Part shown: piece after piece, positions 6,288-7,622 of the stretch
How positions within the stretch are numbered: the stretch's first letter is position 1
Layout of the letters: the number at the start of each line of letters is the position of its first letter
From: Prolixibacteraceae bacterium
GTDB lineage: Bacteria; Bacteroidota; Bacteroidia; Bacteroidales; Prolixibacteraceae
Length of the DNA: 7,622 nt
Assembly (NCBI GenBank): GCA_027451165.1
Contig: DAIDJX010000161.1
Coordinates: 1 to 7,622 of the forward strand
Direction of reading: 5' to 3'
Notes under the pieces: generated by a model
Databases searched by the model: none
Seen by the model: only the letters and a program-made list of their open reading frames with translations
What the model was told of the DNA's origin: nothing
Program-made: the position numbers and the translations under genes

Positions 6288-7622
6288 ATGTCAGATTTAC
6301 AAGTGGTCCGCCTGCCGGACGCCTTTCTGGAAAGAATGGAATCATCTCTTGGTGACCAGTTTACTGATTTTAGAAACTCTTTTCAGAACGACGTACCTGT
6401 TTCGGTAAGGATCAACAGCCAAAAATGGAGCGGGGAGCTGCCGGTCGGCAAGGTGCCCTGGTGTGCGAACGGCTTTTACCTGGAAAAGCGCCCGTTGTTT
6501 ACTGCCGATCCCTGGTTGCATGCCGGAGCCTATTATGTGCAGGAACCCCATTCCATGTTTCTGGAACAGGCCTTCAAAACAGCTGAACTTCCGGAAAATG
6601 CGCTGGTTCTCGATCTTTGTGCCGCTCCCGGCGGAAAAACCACCCATCTGCTTTCCCTGTTGCACCCCGGCGACCTGCTGGTTTCCAATGAGGTCATCCG
6701 CGGCAGGGCAGCCATCTTGCTGGAAAATATTACCAAATGGGGTTCTTCCCAGGTGGTGGTCACCCGTAACGATCCCAGGGAGTTCGTCGCTTTGGGAGAA
6801 ATTTTTGACCTGATCGTCGCTGATGTACCTTGTTCCGGAGAAGGACTGTTCAGAAAAGATCCCGGATCGGTAGGGGAATGGTCACCTGAAAATGCCGGAC
6901 ATTGTGCCCTTCGGCAACAGCGAATCCTTTCCGAAGCCTGGAAGTGCCTGAAACCCGGCGGCTACCTGATCTATTCCACCTGTACCTACAATCCGGCTGA
7001 AAATGAGGAAAACCTGCAGTGGCTGTCAGAACAAGAAGAAGCAGAACCGGTGAAAATTGCTGTTTCAGAATCCCGGAACATTTCGGTCATCAGCCACGGC
7101 AATATTTATGGATACAGGTTTTATCCCCATCAATCCCGGGGGGAAGGTTTTTTTCTGGGGATGGTCAGGAAGGGGGAAAGACTAAAAGATTTTAGACTAA
7201 AAGACACAAGATTAAAAGACACAAGATTAAAAGACACAAGATTAAAAGACACAAGATTAAAAGACACAAGACTAAAAGACATAAGATTAAAAGACATTAG
7301 GTTAAAAGATATTAGACGGAAGGGGCAGGGAGAAAGTACAAGGAAAGTACCGGAGGAACTGGTTCTTTGGATCAATCCCGGATTTGAAGTGACGTGGTTT
7401 CAAGAACAGGGCATCTGGCATTCCTTTCCTGCATCATGGAGCAGCTACCTGCCTTTTATGGAGAAGCATCTCACTGTTTTGCAGGCAGGGACGCCGGTAG
7501 CGACACAACTGGGAGACCAGTTTATCCCCCACCCTGCCCTGGCTTTGTCACTGGCCTGCAACCGGGAAGCTTTTCCGGAATATGTCTGCAATTTGCAGGA
7601 AGCCATTGCTTTTTTGCGGAAG
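6288..7622 (+). CDS. RsmF/NOP2/Sun-type RNA cytosine-C5 methyltransferase (partial, 3' end off window)
   Basis: The frame is open from ATG 6288 to the window end (445 codons, no stop reached), starting MSDLQVVRLPDAFLERM. It should transfer a methyl group from S-adenosylmethionine to C5 of a cytosine in rRNA, or less likely tRNA, in the cytoplasm. The N-terminal region (PVSVRIN, 37-43; AYYVQEPHSMF, 81-91) is typical of the family. The SAM-binding motif is LDLCAAPGGKTT (108-119). Motif IV is ADVPCSGEGLFRKD (178-191), with Cys182. Motif VI is STCTYNPAENE (230-240), with Cys232. The two cysteines are the catalytic and product-release pair of m5C methyltransferases. A C-terminal PUA-like RsmF domain starts at about residue 350 and includes FIPHPALALS. 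Residues 298-342 are an unusual run of RLKDT-type pentapeptides. E. coli RsmF modifies 16S C1407; the same target here is only inferred. It is divergent from the efflux operon and functionally unrelated. Confidence 0.93.
   Translation, partial: MSDLQVVRLPDAFLERMESSLGDQFTDFRNSFQNDVPVSVRINSQKWSGELPVGKVPWCANGFYLEKRPLFTADPWLHAGAYYVQEPHSMFLEQAFKTAELPENALVLDLCAAPGGKTTHLLSLLHPGDLLVSNEVIRGRAAILLENITKWGSSQVVVTRNDPREFVALGEIFDLIVADVPCSGEGLFRKDPGSVGEWSPENAGHCALRQQRILSEAWKCLKPGGYLIYSTCTYNPAENEENLQWLSEQEEAEPVKIAVSESRNISVISHGNIYGYRFYPHQSRGEGFFLGMVRKGERLKDFRLKDTRLKDTRLKDTRLKDTRLKDTRLKDIRLKDIRLKDIRRKGQGESTRKVPEELVLWINPGFEVTWFQEQGIWHSFPASWSSYLPFMEKHLTVLQAGTPVATQLGDQFIPHPALALSLACNREAFPEYVCNLQEAIAFLRK
7179..7313 (+). 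repeat. In-frame tandem array of nine 15-bp units encoding RLKD(F/T/I)
   Basis: The consensus unit is AGATTAAAAGACACA (4 of 15 bases are G or C). Units begin at 7179, 7194, 7209, 7224, 7239, 7254, 7269, 7284 and 7299. They encode RLKDF once, RLKDT five times and RLKDI three times; a degenerate tenth unit (RRKGQ) follows at 7314. The four units from 7209 to 7268 are identical at DNA level, while the edges are more diverged, as expected for an array growing from its middle. The 15-bp period keeps the methyltransferase frame open whatever the copy number. The array sits between the catalytic and PUA-like domains, where family members usually have a variable linker. AGA and TTA codons dominate here, whereas the rest of the gene prefers CTG for Leu. 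Confidence 0.95.

Noticed and set aside
6342..6665. Minus-strand ORF within the methyltransferase gene
   Set aside because: It overlaps the conserved SAM-binding region, which is clearly coded on the plus strand.
6463..6813. Plus-strand ORF in another frame of the methyltransferase gene
   Set aside because: The frame beginning at 6288 carries all the m5C methyltransferase motifs; this frame is Pro/Ser/Cys-rich noise.
7179..7313. CRISPR-like array
   Set aside because: Units are 15 bp, directly abutting, with no unique spacers and an open coding frame running through them.
7332..7350. Short direct repeat GAAAGTAC twice, 11 bp apart
   Set aside because: Eight bases in a purine-rich linker just after the array; too short to indicate an insertion or target-site duplication.
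7130..7375. Minus-strand ORF with SFNLV pentapeptide repeats
   Set aside because: It is the reverse complement of the tandem array inside the methyltransferase gene. The plus frame has strong family motifs on both sides of the array, so this ORF is a shadow.

Overview
The window looks like ordinary chromosomal DNA from a member of the Bacteroidota, most likely an uncultured Bacteroidales-type lineage. Four things point there. The start codons have no recognisable Shine-Dalgarno sequence. Three intergenic sites match the Bacteroidota -7 box TAnnTTTG. There is a small single-RRM protein with a Gly/Arg-rich tail. The tripartite efflux operon has the adaptor-pump-outer membrane factor order common in this phylum. 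Base composition is moderate, with AT-rich intergenic gaps. The lineage is inferred from these features, not proven.

Layout, left to right. Positions 1-332 (minus) hold the 5' part of an RRM RNA-binding protein gene that runs off the left edge. A 220-base gap follows, with that gene's probable promoter and long leader. Positions 553-6102 (minus) hold a three-gene efflux operon transcribed in the order adaptor (6102-4936), RND inner-membrane pump (4939-1880), TolC-like outer-membrane factor (1887-553). Both junctions overlap by a few bases. A 185-base divergent intergenic region (6103-6287) contains back-to-back candidate promoters. From 6288 to the right edge (plus) is an RsmF-type RNA cytosine-C5 methyltransferase gene that is cut off at its 3' end.

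The three efflux proteins should form one envelope-spanning machine: a proton-driven RND trimer in the inner membrane, a membrane-anchored periplasmic adaptor, and a TolC-like exit duct. The substrate cannot be read from sequence, and no dedicated regulator lies in the window. The two flanking genes act on RNA and are functionally separate.

The most unusual element is inside the methyltransferase gene. It is an in-frame array of nine 15-bp units (7179-7313) encoding RLKD(F/T/I) pentapeptides between the catalytic domain and the C-terminal PUA-like domain. Its AT-rich composition and codon use differ sharply from the rest of the gene, and its central copies are identical. I see no new defence system, mobile element, CRISPR array or RNA gene here.
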